Assembly (NCBI GenBank): GCA_009841335.1
Contig: VXLY01000016.1
Coordinates: forward strand, 1-55,091
Reading direction: 5' to 3'
Source of the DNA: Rhodothermaceae bacterium
Lineage (GTDB): Bacteria; Bacteroidota; Rhodothermia; Rhodothermales; Bin80
DNA length: 55,091 nt
The translations under genes and the position numbers were made by a program. This document shows positions 33,768 through 42,891 of the stretch, in pieces (the first letter of the stretch is position 1; each line of letters opens with the position of its first letter). The notes under the pieces are model-generated. The model saw only the letters and a list, made by a program, of their open reading frames with translations. It searched no databases and had not been told where the DNA came from.

Positions 33768-34985
33768 TTATGCACAATTATCTGCCAAAATCTGATCAAG
33801 GAGGACTCTGGCCACTTGTTTCTTCGGCATTACAGACAAAGGGTAGGAGGAGCCGTCTTTTCCAAGGAGTGTTACGCGATTGGTCCCGGTACCAAACCCG
33901 GCGCCGTCCTCGGTTAGATTGTTGAGCACAATCCAGTCTAGATTTTTTTCAACAAGCTTGCGGCGGGCATTCGTCAGATCGTTTTCGGTTTCCATAGCAA
34001 ACCCCACCAGGGTTTGATGCTCCTGGCGGTTTTTTCCGAGTTCTGCAAGGATGTCGGTAGTGCGACGCAGTTTAAGTACCAGATGGTCGGCCGCTTTCTT
34101 GATTTTTGAGGAATGAAATTCAGTGGGTGTATAATCCGCTACTGCGGCGGCCATAAATACAAAGTCCGCGTTCCGATGAACCAGGACGGCTTCAAGCATC
34201 TCCGCACTTGTGAGAACATCAACCCGGTGGACGCGGTCCGGGGTATCAAGCAAAGTCGGGCCTGTGACCAGCGTAACACGGGCTCCGCGTCTGGCGAGAT
34301 CTTTGGCTAATGTAAACCCCATGGTCCCAGTTGAGTGGTTGGAGACCACCCGGACGGGGTCTATTGGCTCATAGGTAGGGCCGGCTGTAACAAGAGCGTG
34401 CTTGCCCCGAAGCTCTCCGGGCAGGAGTTCTGCAAGACGCTCTAGGATCTCCTCAATGTCAGGAAGGCGCCCGACCCCCACGAGCCCACTCGCCAACTCC
34501 CCAAAGCCGGGTTCCAACACCTCGTAACCTTGATCCTGTAGGGTGCGGAGGTTGGTTTTGACGGCAGAATGCAGGTACATATCATGATCCATAGCCGGGC
34601 ACACAAGTACGGGGCAGCGAGCAGCCAAAGCGGTTGCCGTCAGCATGTTGTCTGCAAACCCGTGCGCCAGCTTCGCCACAGTTTGTGCGGTGGCCGGGGC
34701 GATGAGAAAAACGTCCGCCCAGCGGCCTAAGGTAATGTGTCTGGTCCAGGCCCCCGTTTCACCACTGTCGGTGAGTTCCGTAAGCACGGGGTGACCGGAC
34801 AGGGTTTCTAGGGTTGTTGTTGTGATAAACTGAGCAGCGTCCCGGGTTGTGAGCACCTGTACTTCTGCATCAAGTTTACGCAAGGCTCGGACGATCTCAG
34901 CGGCTTTGTAGGCAGCAATGCTGCCGCTCACGCCTAAGAGTAGGCGCTTACCCTTCAATTTGCCAATTCGACTGGTACTACTCAT
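33768..34985 (-). CDS. coaBC: CoaBC, phosphopantothenoylcysteine decarboxylase/synthetase
   Basis: It encodes 405 residues from ATG 34985. The N-terminal decarboxylase half has GVSGSIAAYKA, the active-site His region (HITLGRWADVFLIAPATAQT) and PAMDHDMY. The C-terminal synthetase half starts near residue 195 (GKHALVTAGPTYEPIDPVRV) and has SNHSTGTMG and AAAVADYTP. It makes 4'-phosphopantetheine from phosphopantothenate and Cys for coenzyme A. The PAMD and GELASG motifs differ from the E. coli forms PAMN and LACG, as I recall for other Bacteroidota. It overlaps the gmk stop by 8 bases. Confidence 0.94.
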   Translation of the reverse strand: MSSTSRIGKLKGKRLLLGVSGSIAAYKAAEIVRALRKLDAEVQVLTTRDAAQFITTTTLETLSGHPVLTELTDSGETGAWTRHITLGRWADVFLIAPATAQTVAKLAHGFADNMLTATALAARCPVLVCPAMDHDMYLHSAVKTNLRTLQDQGYEVLEPGFGELASGLVGVGRLPDIEEILERLAELLPGELRGKHALVTAGPTYEPIDPVRVVSNHSTGTMGFTLAKDLARRGARVTLVTGPTLLDTPDRVHRVDVLTSAEMLEAVLVHRNADFVFMAAAVADYTPTEFHSSKIKKAADHLVLKLRRTTDILAELGKNRQEHQTLVGFAMETENDLTNARRKLVEKNLDWIVLNNLTEDGAGFGTGTNRVTLLGKDGSSYPLSVMPKKQVARVLLDQILADNCA

Positions 34986-35535
34986 GTTGGAGGTATGACG
35001 CAATCAGGGAAATAGCTTCATCAGCAGCCTCATCAAGTGAATCATTTACAACGAGGGCGTCAAACTGATCCGCATAAGCCAGTTCCTTTTTGGCTCTCTT
35101 GAGGCGTGTGAGGAGAGTTTGTTCTGTTTCGGTCCCCCGTTCACGTAGACGTCTTTCCAGCTCGGCTTCAGATGGAGGGGCAACGAAGATAAAAAAACCT
35201 CCAATGGTAGCACGGACATTCGCTGCCCCCTTAACGTCAATGTCCAGAAGGACCGGTCCGTTGACTTCTTCTGAAGTGAATTGTGGTGTTCCATAGAAGC
35301 AGCCAGGGTAGACCTCCTCGTACTCAAGGAGTGCCCCTTCCGCAAGGAGACGCTCAAACTCAGGTAACGAGACAAAGAAATAATCTTTACCATGCTCCTC
35401 ATGAGGCCTCGGCGCACGCGTTGTCACCGAGACCGCTAGATGCATACCGGGAAATGCATCCAGGACCCGCCGGGCAATACTGGACTTTCCAGCACCGCTT
35501 GGAGCAGTCAGGCCAACAATTTTTTGACGGCTCAT
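34978..35535 (-). CDS. gmk: Guanylate kinase
   Basis: It encodes 185 residues from ATG 35535. The P-loop APSGAGKSS is at residue 10, followed by SVTTRAPRPHEEHGKDYFFVS (GMP-binding) and LLDIDVKGAANVR, the standard arrangement. It phosphorylates GMP to GDP. It overlaps coaBC by 8 bases. In many genomes rpoZ (RNA polymerase omega) sits between gmk and coaBC; here there is no room for it. Confidence 0.94.
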   Translation of the reverse strand: MSRQKIVGLTAPSGAGKSSIARRVLDAFPGMHLAVSVTTRAPRPHEEHGKDYFFVSLPEFERLLAEGALLEYEEVYPGCFYGTPQFTSEEVNGPVLLDIDVKGAANVRATIGGFFIFVAPPSEAELERRLRERGTETEQTLLTRLKRAKKELAYADQFDALVVNDSLDEAADEAISLIASYLQHE

Positions 35536-35679
35536 GGACAGAAGCATCCGTTTGAGCGGCGGTGAACAGCTTGAAGATTCACATGGCTGGCAAGCTTCCG
35601 ATCATTACCCCATCAGGCAAACTCGGCATGAGGATCCCAAAGGGCAGAGGACAAGGTCTGTGCATATGCCTGCATCTTG

Positions 35680-35767
35680 CGGAGAGGGAGGGATTCGAAC
35701 CCTCGGTACCCGGTTAGGGTACACTCGCTTTCCAGGCGAGCCCGTTAGGCCGCTCCGGCACCTCTCC
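35680..35767 (-). tRNA. tRNA-Ser(GGA)
   Basis: An 88-nt minus-strand gene with a long variable arm. Acceptor GGAGAGG/CCTCTCC, anticodon stem CTCGC/GCGAG with loop CTGGAAA (GGA), variable arm TACCCTAACCGGGTA and T arm GGGTTCGAATCCC are all present. Its 5' end overlaps the last base of the frr stop codon. Confidence 0.93.
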
Positions 35768-36336
35768 TAAACTTCCATTATTTCTGCCTCCTTCTGGCGA
35801 AGAAAATTGTCGATTGCCGACACGAAACGATCCGTTTCCTTCTGCAGTCGCTCTTCGGCCAAGTATCGCATGTCTTCTGAAAGATGTTCTTCCTCCTGAG
35901 TAGTCTTTAGGTCGTCCTTGGTGCTGCGTCGAATATTGCGGATCGCAATCTTTGACTGTTCACCGATCTGCCGGACCCGCTTGCAGAGTTCTCTTCGACG
36001 CTCTTCCGTCAAGGGAGGGACCGGTACCCGGATGAGTACGCCGTCATTGGAAGGGTTCAGTCCCAGATTGGCGGACTGGATCGCCTTCTCAATGGCGTTA
36101 ATGGAGGACTTATCCCAGGGTGACACAACCAGAAGATCCGGCTGTGGGGCGTTGATGGACGACAACTGATTCAGCGGGGAAATACTGCCGTAGAATTCAA
36201 CTCTGACATTCTGTAGCATGGCAGGGGTTGCTCGACCCGCCCGGACAGCTCGCAACTCTTTTCCCAGATGTTGCATAGAGCGTTCCATGTGGTCTACAGC
36301 GTCCGACAGTATTAACTCCAATAATTCGTCTAACAT
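35767..36336 (-). CDS. frr: Ribosome recycling factor
   Basis: It encodes 189 residues from ATG 36336. Family features include MERSMQHLGKELRAVRAGRA, VVSPWDKSSINAIEKAI, LNPSNDGVLIRVPVPPLTEERR and RNIRRSTKDDLK. It splits post-termination ribosomes with EF-G. It follows pyrH by 17 bases in the rpsB-tsf-pyrH-frr order conserved in bacteria. The stop overlaps tRNA-Ser by one base. Confidence 0.95.
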   Translation of the reverse strand: MLDELLELILSDAVDHMERSMQHLGKELRAVRAGRATPAMLQNVRVEFYGSISPLNQLSSINAPQPDLLVVSPWDKSSINAIEKAIQSANLGLNPSNDGVLIRVPVPPLTEERRRELCKRVRQIGEQSKIAIRNIRRSTKDDLKTTQEEEHLSEDMRYLAEERLQKETDRFVSAIDNFLRQKEAEIMEV

Positions 36337-36353
36337 GGTGATGGCAGGGCAAG

Positions 36354-37088
36354 CTACTCCCAATGTACGTAAGAGCCCACTTTCATTCCTTGAACGATCC
36401 GCTGTATGTTGCCCGGTTCGTTCACGTTGCAAATCACGATCGGCATCTTGGACTCTTCGCACAATGTAAAGGCGGTCTTATCCATAACTTTCAGCCCCCT
36501 GCGAATAACCTCATCGCCAGCAATGGTCGCATAGTGTTCTGCGGTCTTGTGTTGCTCTGGATCAGCCGAATATATCCCGCTCACACGAGTAGCCTTGATT
36601 AGCACATCCGCGCTAATCTCCAAAGCTCTGAGCGCAGCAGCCGTGTCAGTAGTAAAATACGGGTTGCCGGTTCCTCCGCCAAAAATAACTACACGCCCCT
36701 TTTCCAAATGGCGTATGGCCCGTCGGCGAATGAAAGATTCAGCGATTTCTTCCATCTTGATACTTGACTGCAGTCGTGTTTGCACGCCCAACTGTTCCAG
36801 GGCATCCTGCAGGGCCATGGCATTAATCATAGTGGCTAACATGCCCATATAATCCCCGTGTGCTCGAGTCATGTTCCGGGTAGCTGCAGAAACGCCCCGG
36901 AAGATGTTGCCGCCGCCAATAACGACGGCCAGCTCAACCCCGGTTTCTACTACGGCCCGCAACTCCCTGACCCAGGTAGCAAGTACTTTGTCGTCAATAC
37001 CAAAGGAAAGCTTTCCCTGCAGCGCTTCGCCGCTGAGTTTCACAAGCACACGCTTGTAGACGGGTCTTTGAGGTTCAGGGTTTGGCAT
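36354..37088 (-). CDS. pyrH: UMP kinase
   Basis: This encodes 244 residues of the amino-acid kinase fold: LVKLSGEALQGK near residue 15, VIGGGNIFRG near 60, IFGGGTGNPYFTTDTAAALRA near 140 and GLKVMDKTAF near 200. It converts UMP to UDP and is usually activated by GTP and inhibited by UTP. It lies between tsf and frr, with short spacers on both sides. Confidence 0.95.
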   Translation of the reverse strand: MPNPEPQRPVYKRVLVKLSGEALQGKLSFGIDDKVLATWVRELRAVVETGVELAVVIGGGNIFRGVSAATRNMTRAHGDYMGMLATMINAMALQDALEQLGVQTRLQSSIKMEEIAESFIRRRAIRHLEKGRVVIFGGGTGNPYFTTDTAAALRALEISADVLIKATRVSGIYSADPEQHKTAEHYATIAGDEVIRRGLKVMDKTAFTLCEESKMPIVICNVNEPGNIQRIVQGMKVGSYVHWE

Positions 37089-37107
37089 AGCTGAGACCGC
37101 GTTCGGG

Positions 37108-37947
37108 TCACTCGCCTAATGCGCAGCGCACAAATTCACTAACATTGGCCCCGGACTTTTTCAGCACATCCCGAACGCGCAGTGAAGCATCTTTGACAAA
37201 AGGCTGCTCCACCAGGACATTATCCTTAAAGAAACGCTCCAGTTTGCCTTTGGCAATCCTCTCCAAGAGGTGCTCCGGCTTGCCTTCAAGTCTTGCAGAC
37301 TCCTTACCGATCTCCAATTCTTTGGCCTGAACGTCCGAGGGCACGTCCTCACGGTGTGCAGCAAGAGGGTTCAATGCAGCGATCTGCATGGCGACATCCC
37401 TTCCGGTTTCCTCTAGTGAGCCGGTGCCGGAGAGTGTGACCAACACACCCAGGCGGGAGCCGGGATGGATGTAGTCAATCACTTGACCATCCTGAACGGA
37501 CAGGACCGAAAAACGCCGGATGCCCAGTTTCTCACCAATCTTGCCAGTAAGATCAATCAGGGCTTCGCCAACGGTACGTCCATCTGCGAGGGGCAAAGCC
37601 AGCAATGCATCCAGGTCAGACGGGCGCGATGCGAGAATAAGATCTGCCACCTCATTGGCGAAAGCGTCAAACTCATCATTGCGAGCGACAAAATCAGTTT
37701 CGCAGTTGACCTCAACGATGATTCCGGTATGCCCGGAGTCAGAAATACGGGTCAGAATGAGCCCCTGGAGGGCCTCACGGCCCGCACGCTTTGCAGCAAC
37801 ACGCTGTCCCTTCTTGCGCAAAAGGTCTACGGCTGCGTCAAGACTACCATTTGCTTCGCCGAGCGCCCGCTTGCAGTCCATCATTCCCGCACCGGTCATG
37901 TCGCGGAGTCGCTTGACATCCTTTGCTGAAATAGATACCTGAGTCAT
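37108..37947 (-). CDS. tsf: Elongation factor Ts
   Basis: It encodes 279 residues. The N-terminal UBA-like domain ends in LRDMTGAGMMDCKRAL, and the core has VEVNCETDFVARN and QIAALNPLA. The C-terminus DVLKKSGANVSEFVRCALGE is typical. It exchanges GDP for GTP on EF-Tu. It follows rpsB after a 234-bp spacer, longer than usual, that contains a hairpin. Confidence 0.95.
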   Translation of the reverse strand: MTQVSISAKDVKRLRDMTGAGMMDCKRALGEANGSLDAAVDLLRKKGQRVAAKRAGREALQGLILTRISDSGHTGIIVEVNCETDFVARNDEFDAFANEVADLILASRPSDLDALLALPLADGRTVGEALIDLTGKIGEKLGIRRFSVLSVQDGQVIDYIHPGSRLGVLVTLSGTGSLEETGRDVAMQIAALNPLAAHREDVPSDVQAKELEIGKESARLEGKPEHLLERIAKGKLERFFKDNVLVEQPFVKDASLRVRDVLKKSGANVSEFVRCALGE

Positions 37948-38038
37948 GGGTTGGATTATTGTTGTTAAAATCTTACAGGCTGCCAGAATGTGATACCACT
38001 AAGCTACAGTAGCCATGTCGGAACGGGAACGATACCCT

Positions 38039-38055
38039 CCGGGATACAATCCCGG
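38039..38055 (-). promoter_or_regulatory. Perfect hairpin in the rpsB-tsf spacer
   Basis: CCGGGAT-ACA-ATCCCGG is a perfect 7-bp stem with a 3-base loop within the 234-bp non-coding gap between rpsB and tsf. No T-run follows on the minus strand, so it is not a canonical terminator. It might be an attenuation, processing or protein-binding structure. Confidence 0.4.
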
Positions 38056-38181
38056 CCGTACAGTTTCGAATGGACCCCTGAATAGACTGGTCGCCTGAGA
38101 CATAGCTGACTATTGCAATTGAACCTGCCTGTGTACCTTTGAACATTCTTTGCCAGATGCCCAGACAGACTGGAGTTTGAA

Positions 38182-38976
38182 TTATTTACGAGGTCTCTTC
38201 CGCCCTCTTACTTCCCGACGCTTTTCCTTTTCCGCCTGTTTGTTGGCCGCGGTAATCTCTGCCTGCTTCCGCCCTTCATTTACGGCCTGGGCAATCGTAT
38301 GTGTAATGATCTGGATGGACTTAAATGCATCGTCATTGCAGGGAATGACGTAATTCACCAGATCAGGATCGCAGTTGGTATCAACCATGGCGATGATCGG
38401 GATACCAAGTTTACGTGCTTCATTGACTGCGATGCGTTCTCGACGCATATCCACGACGAAGAGACAACCAGGAGTTCGGGGCATATCAGCGATACCGCCG
38501 AGGTTTCGCTGAAGCTTTTCCAGTTCCCTGGATTTCATCAGGCGCTCTTTCTTTTTGAGCTGATCCAACGTCCCGTCTCTGCCCATCTTGGCCAGATTCT
38601 CCATACGGCGGATACTGTTCCGGATTGTCTGAAAATTGGTCAACGTTCCACCGAGCCAGCGTTCGACAACAAAGGGGGATTTACAGGACTCTGCAGCTTC
38701 CCGGACGGTTTGCTTTGCCTGTTTTTTTGTTCCGACGAAAAGTACTGGTTTACCTTGTCGGGCAAAGCGTGTCGCGGTATCGGCTGCCCGTGTGAGAAGT
38801 TTTTGGGTTTGTAGCAGATCAATAATATGGATTCCGTTGCGCTGCATGAAGATGTAGCTGCGCATCTTGGGATTCCACCGACTGGTTAAGTGACCGAAAT
38901 GTGTGCCGGCCTTCAGAAGATCTTCTACAGAAACCCGGTCTTGGGTTGAACCGTGATCGGTTACGGCATTACTCAT
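38182..38976 (-). CDS. rpsB: Ribosomal protein uS2
   Basis: This encodes 264 residues. Signatures include LLKAGTHFGHLTSRWNPKM, RNGIHIIDLLQTQKLL, FVGTKKQAKQTV, WLGGTLTNFQTI and IVDTNCDPDLVNYVIPCND. The C-terminal 30 residues are highly basic. It is the first gene of the rpsB-tsf-pyrH-frr block; rpsI and rplM lie just upstream on the same strand. Confidence 0.95.
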   Translation of the reverse strand: MSNAVTDHGSTQDRVSVEDLLKAGTHFGHLTSRWNPKMRSYIFMQRNGIHIIDLLQTQKLLTRAADTATRFARQGKPVLFVGTKKQAKQTVREAAESCKSPFVVERWLGGTLTNFQTIRNSIRRMENLAKMGRDGTLDQLKKKERLMKSRELEKLQRNLGGIADMPRTPGCLFVVDMRRERIAVNEARKLGIPIIAMVDTNCDPDLVNYVIPCNDDAFKSIQIITHTIAQAVNEGRKQAEITAANKQAEKEKRREVRGRKRPRK

Positions 38977-39070
38977 GATTTTGAGATTGGGTTAGACCAC
39001 CAGGATCATCACTTGCAGGGCCAACCGGAGGGCACCCAGCCGTGCATCAGAACCTGTGCGGGATTTTTGG

Positions 39071-39466
39071 TTATCGTTTAGAGAATTGGAAGCGTTTGCG
39101 GGCCTTGGGTTGTCCGTACTTCTTGCGCTCCACCATTCTGGGATCACGCGTCAGGTATCCGGCCTCTCGAAGTGCTTTCCGGCGTTCCTCATCAGCCTGG
39201 ACCAGTGCGCGCGACGCACCCAAGCGGATTGCTTCGGACTGTCCGGTGAGTCCGCCACCCTTTACGTTGACCACCAGATCATACATTCCTGAGGTTTCGG
39301 TGACCTCAAAGGGAGACAGAAGCACATGTCTTCTGGTTTCCATTTTGAAGTACTCTTCAAGCGGTCTGCGATTGATAGTCACGCGACCGGAGCCCGGGCG
39401 CATATAAACACGCGCCGTAGAAGTTTTTCGGCGGCCGACAGCAACAAACTCAGATGGGTTGGTCAT
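39071..39466 (-). CDS. rpsI: Ribosomal protein uS9
   Basis: This encodes 131 residues: VAVGRRKTSTARVYMRPG near the start, VNVKGGGLTGQSEAIRLGASRAL in the middle, and a basic end DPRMVERKKYGQPKARKRFQFSKR that reaches the tRNA site of the ribosome. It follows rplM by 18 bases, the usual pair. Confidence 0.95.
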   Translation of the reverse strand: MTNPSEFVAVGRRKTSTARVYMRPGSGRVTINRRPLEEYFKMETRRHVLLSPFEVTETSGMYDLVVNVKGGGLTGQSEAIRLGASRALVQADEERRKALREAGYLTRDPRMVERKKYGQPKARKRFQFSKR

Positions 39467-39484
39467 TAATGGATCAACTAGGAC

Positions 39485-39937
39485 TTATTCGGGATTAGCG
39501 GGTAATTCTTCAGGGTTCTGTGCCCCATGGGGATGCTCGGCACTCGCGTAGACCTTAAGCTTGGTCAACATTTGCCGGCCCAGTACACCTTTCGGCAACA
39601 TACCTTTGACAGCATGGCGTAAGAGGTGCTCTGGCTTTTTCGCACGCATGGTTCGTGCTGTGCGTGATTTTAGGCCACCCGGATAACCGCTGTAACTGTA
39701 GTAGAGTTTTGCATCCTCCTTGTTACCGGTAAAGCGGACCTTATCTGCGTTGACAATAATCACATAGTCCCCAGTATCCACATGCGGGGTATAAATCGGC
39801 TTGTGCTTGCCTCGCAAGATGGTTGCCACTCGTGAGGCCAGACGCCCCACCACGGCTTGCTCTGCGTCAATGACATACCATTTCCGCTGCACCATCTTGG
39901 CATTGGCGCTAGTGGTCTTATAACTTTGAGTTTCCAT
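39485..39937 (-). CDS. rplM: Ribosomal protein uL13
   Basis: It encodes 150 residues from ATG 39937 ([14 protein letters not shown]). Typical features are [49 protein letters not shown] and [21 protein letters not shown]. It is followed closely by rpsI. A longer frame from 39997 has no supporting sequence conservation. Confidence 0.95.
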   Translation of the reverse strand: METQSYKTTSANAKMVQRKWYVIDAEQAVVGRLASRVATILRGKHKPIYTPHVDTGDYVIIVNADKVRFTGNKEDAKLYYSYSGYPGGLKSRTARTMRAKKPEHLLRHAVKGMLPKGVLGRQMLTKLKVYASAEHPHGAQNPEELPANPE

Positions 39938-40013
39938 ACTTTGCAGTCTCGGGCGCATTTTCAGCGTAGCCGAGTGGTACGCTGAAGGAAACAGCAAAGT
40001 TCACACCCGGAAA

Positions 40014-41153
40014 TCAGGGCTGGAAGGTGTTGAGCATGACCGGCATTATCAGGATCGTGCACTCAAAAGATTCATCTTGCTCCACGGGTGTGATGAGTGC
40101 CGCGCGACTTGGCGTACCCAATGCAAGATTAATGTCCTCTGCAGGGACATACCTCAGGGATTCCTGGAGATAGGTTGCATTAAATCCGATCTGCATACGG
40201 TCTCCGAGGTATTCACAGTGGATCCTCTCTCGTCCTTTGCTGGATCGCTCAGGATCATGAGCGCTGACCTCAACCTCTGCCTCTTTGCAGTCCAGGATAA
40301 CTTGGTGTGACGCACGTGATGCGAATATATTTACTCGACGCACGCTGTTGTATAGATCGTCCTTGCGCAGGTGGACTACCTTGTCGTTACTTGTGGGGAT
40401 CACGCGCCGGTAATTTGGGAATTTGGCGTCAATAAGTGTGCTCACCAAACAGGTGGAACCAAAAGAGAAACTGATGCTGTCCTTATTGGTCTGTATGGTA
40501 CACTCGTCCTCGCCAGCAATGCGAGTCGCCTGTTGGAACACCTTGAGTGGAATGAGGGCGGTTGCATTGGTATCGTTATCAACCCCCTTCAGGGCACACA
40601 TTGCCAGCCGATGGCCATCAGTGGTAATACCCCGCACGACATCTTTTTCTATCTCCAGGTAAAAGCCCATCATGCCGATCCTGGAAGAATCTTTGCTTGC
40701 GGCGAAGCCCACTAAGTCCCAGGCTTGTTTCAGGCGTCTCCGGTCGATCGTTACGGATTCCTCCTCGGAAATCAGCGGGAAGTCAGGGAACTGTGTGCCA
40801 TTGTAGCCCATCCAGACATATCTGCCGTTTTCGTGTTCGAGCACGATGCTGTAGTCTTGACGGGCTTCAAAAGTTATCGGCACATCCGGCAGGGCTCGAC
40901 AAGCCTCCAGGAAATGTTGGGCAGGTACAGCGATCTGGTCAAGGTCCTCATCCGGTTCGCTGGAAAAGTCCATCGAGAGGGTATGTCGAGTGGAAAAACC
41001 AAGCTCGGAATCCATCGTCCTCAATTGGAGCGTATCCCCCAGTCGGTGTAAGTGGACACATTTCCAGATATCCGACTTGGGTTTACTCGACAAGGCACCA
41101 CTAACGATGTCCAGCGCTTCGGAAAGGACGTTGCTGTTGATTGAGAACTTCAT
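40014..41153 (-). CDS. dnaN: DNA polymerase III beta sliding clamp
   Basis: This encodes 379 residues forming three clamp domains. It starts MKFSINSNVLSEALDIVSGAL, and the C-terminal domain includes FNATYLQESL and the end CTILIMPVML, corresponding to the MPxRL-type clamp tail. The dimeric ring tethers polymerase III to DNA. It follows dnaA by 23 bases, the classic dnaA-dnaN order. Confidence 0.94.
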   Translation of the reverse strand: MKFSINSNVLSEALDIVSGALSSKPKSDIWKCVHLHRLGDTLQLRTMDSELGFSTRHTLSMDFSSEPDEDLDQIAVPAQHFLEACRALPDVPITFEARQDYSIVLEHENGRYVWMGYNGTQFPDFPLISEEESVTIDRRRLKQAWDLVGFAASKDSSRIGMMGFYLEIEKDVVRGITTDGHRLAMCALKGVDNDTNATALIPLKVFQQATRIAGEDECTIQTNKDSISFSFGSTCLVSTLIDAKFPNYRRVIPTSNDKVVHLRKDDLYNSVRRVNIFASRASHQVILDCKEAEVEVSAHDPERSSKGRERIHCEYLGDRMQIGFNATYLQESLRYVPAEDINLALGTPSRAALITPVEQDESFECTILIMPVMLNTFQP

Positions 41154-41176
41154 GGAGAGTGCAGAGAATCTCTGCG

Positions 41177-42586
41177 TTAAGTCAGAAGATTAACTTTGCG
41201 TCGGATATCAGCCACACGGTTACGGTAATTAATGTCCGTTTCAATGAGGTTATTAACACTTTTTACAGCATGAACAACGGTTGAGTGATCGCGACCTCCA
41301 AACTGGAGACCGATCGCCTTGTGGGTGTAATCCAGCTCACGACAAAGATACATAGCCAATTGACGTACTTGTACTATCTCCCGTTTTTTTGTTTTTTCAT
41401 GCAGGCGATTTTGGTCAATACCGAAATAATCACAAACCAGCCGTTGGATCCTGTCAATGGACAGCATGGCATGCGGTCGCGTGACGAAATCCTTTAGAGC
41501 ATTTTTTGCCAGGGATTCGTCAATCGTCTGTGTTGTATAGGTTGCCTGTGCCAGCAGACGCACAAGTGCTCCCTCAAGTTCACGAATGTTTTTTGTAATG
41601 TTCTGGGCAATGTAGTCAATCACGCCATGAGGCAGGGTCAGGCCGATCTCATTCGCTTTCCGCATCAATATGGCCGTACGGGTCTCTAGGTCCGGGGGTT
41701 GAAGGTCTGCCTGGAGGCCCCAGCAAAAGCGGGAGAGCAGACGATCCTCAATGCCCTCGATTTCTTTTGGAGGCCGATCTGCACTAAGTACAATCTGGTT
41801 GCCGTTCTGCTGCAACTCGTTGAAGACACAAAAGAATTCTTCCTGTGTTTTCTCTTTCCCGCCGAAGAACTGGACATCGTCAATAATTAGGACATCTACA
41901 TTTCGGTAGTATCTGGAGAAACTTTGAACTTTTTTCTCCTGGATTGCCTGCACAAAATCGTTTGTGAACCGCTCGCTCGAAATGTAGGAGACTTTCTTGT
42001 CCGAGTTCCAATTCAGGATATGGTTTCCGATGGCGTGAATGAGGTGAGTTTTTCCCAGTCCGACGCCGCCGTACACGAGAAACGGGTTATAGGCGGTACC
42101 GCCAGGCAAGTCTGCAATTGCCCGGGCAACACTGTAGGCCAACTGGTTGCAATCACCAACGACAAACTTGTCGAACGTGTAATTTTCCATCAGTTGACTT
42201 TTCACCACAGAGGGGGCAGTTGGCTCTGGTTGAGGTACAGGTTTGTGGTGACCGACACTGTCAGAGGCAGGCACCTGATACGTGTTTTGGGTCTCTTGGG
42301 TCTCTTGGGGTCGTGAATCCTCCTGTATGACGACTACCTCGTAAGACAGACGATTTTTCTCGCCAAGTACGCGGGTCAGGGTTGTCCGGAGGAGCAGGTT
42401 ATACTGTCCCTCAAGGTACTCGTAGTGAAAGGGACCGGGCACCCGCAGGGTTAGCTTTGAGAAGCCTTCTTCTTCCTCCAAGGTTACAGCTTCCAGAGGC
42501 GTGAACCAAGTTTGGAAGCATTGAGGACTAACGTTGTCCCGGATCACTACAAGACACTCCTCCCAAACAGAATCCGCAGTTAGCAT
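41177..42586 (-). CDS. dnaA: Chromosomal replication initiator DnaA
   Basis: This encodes 469 residues. Domain I (VWEECLVVIRDNVSPQCFQTW) is followed by a Gln/Pro-rich linker and the AAA+ domain, with Walker A GGVGLGKTHL near residue 175 and Walker B DVLIIDDVQFF. The C-terminal domain has GLQFGGRDHSTVVHAV, the DnaA-box-binding signature. It opens oriC and loads DnaB. The 300 bases upstream carry three TTATCCACA-like boxes. Confidence 0.96.
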   Translation of the reverse strand: MLTADSVWEECLVVIRDNVSPQCFQTWFTPLEAVTLEEEEGFSKLTLRVPGPFHYEYLEGQYNLLLRTTLTRVLGEKNRLSYEVVVIQEDSRPQETQETQNTYQVPASDSVGHHKPVPQPEPTAPSVVKSQLMENYTFDKFVVGDCNQLAYSVARAIADLPGGTAYNPFLVYGGVGLGKTHLIHAIGNHILNWNSDKKVSYISSERFTNDFVQAIQEKKVQSFSRYYRNVDVLIIDDVQFFGGKEKTQEEFFCVFNELQQNGNQIVLSADRPPKEIEGIEDRLLSRFCWGLQADLQPPDLETRTAILMRKANEIGLTLPHGVIDYIAQNITKNIRELEGALVRLLAQATYTTQTIDESLAKNALKDFVTRPHAMLSIDRIQRLVCDYFGIDQNRLHEKTKKREIVQVRQLAMYLCRELDYTHKAIGLQFGGRDHSTVVHAVKSVNNLIETDINYRNRVADIRRKVNLLT

Positions 42587-42891
42587 TCAGGGTAAAGTTT
42601 CAAAAAAACACAACACACAACATGAAAATAAGATAATCACGCGATTGCACAGACAGCGCGACCAATAAAGTTAAGGGTTTCGTGAAAACAAGTTGATAAA
42701 GTTATCCACAATCTATTCACAAAAACTTGCCGAATAGCACCAGCCCCTGTATTACCGCAGATTTTCGGAAATGGCCTTAACACACGTTAAACCTCAACCA
42801 AAACGCGCATTTTGGGTCAAAGATTAAAAAAATATCGCTTCAGATTGAATTTTGAGGACTATTGCCCGGGAAAGGTTGCATGTTATCCACA
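42587..42891. other. Probable origin of replication (oriC)
   Basis: The AT-rich stretch directly upstream of dnaA contains TTATCCACA at 42702-42710 and 42883-42891 and CTATTCACA at 42713-42721, plus poly-A and AT runs that could be an unwinding element. Genes point away on both sides: minus strand from here to 30.7 kb, and mostly plus strand from 45.8 kb on. This supports an origin between them. Confidence 0.6.

Noticed and set aside
33120-33917. 265-codon plus-strand frame across the glycosylase gene
   Set aside because: Antisense to conserved glycosylase motifs and coaBC; no domain seen in the translation.
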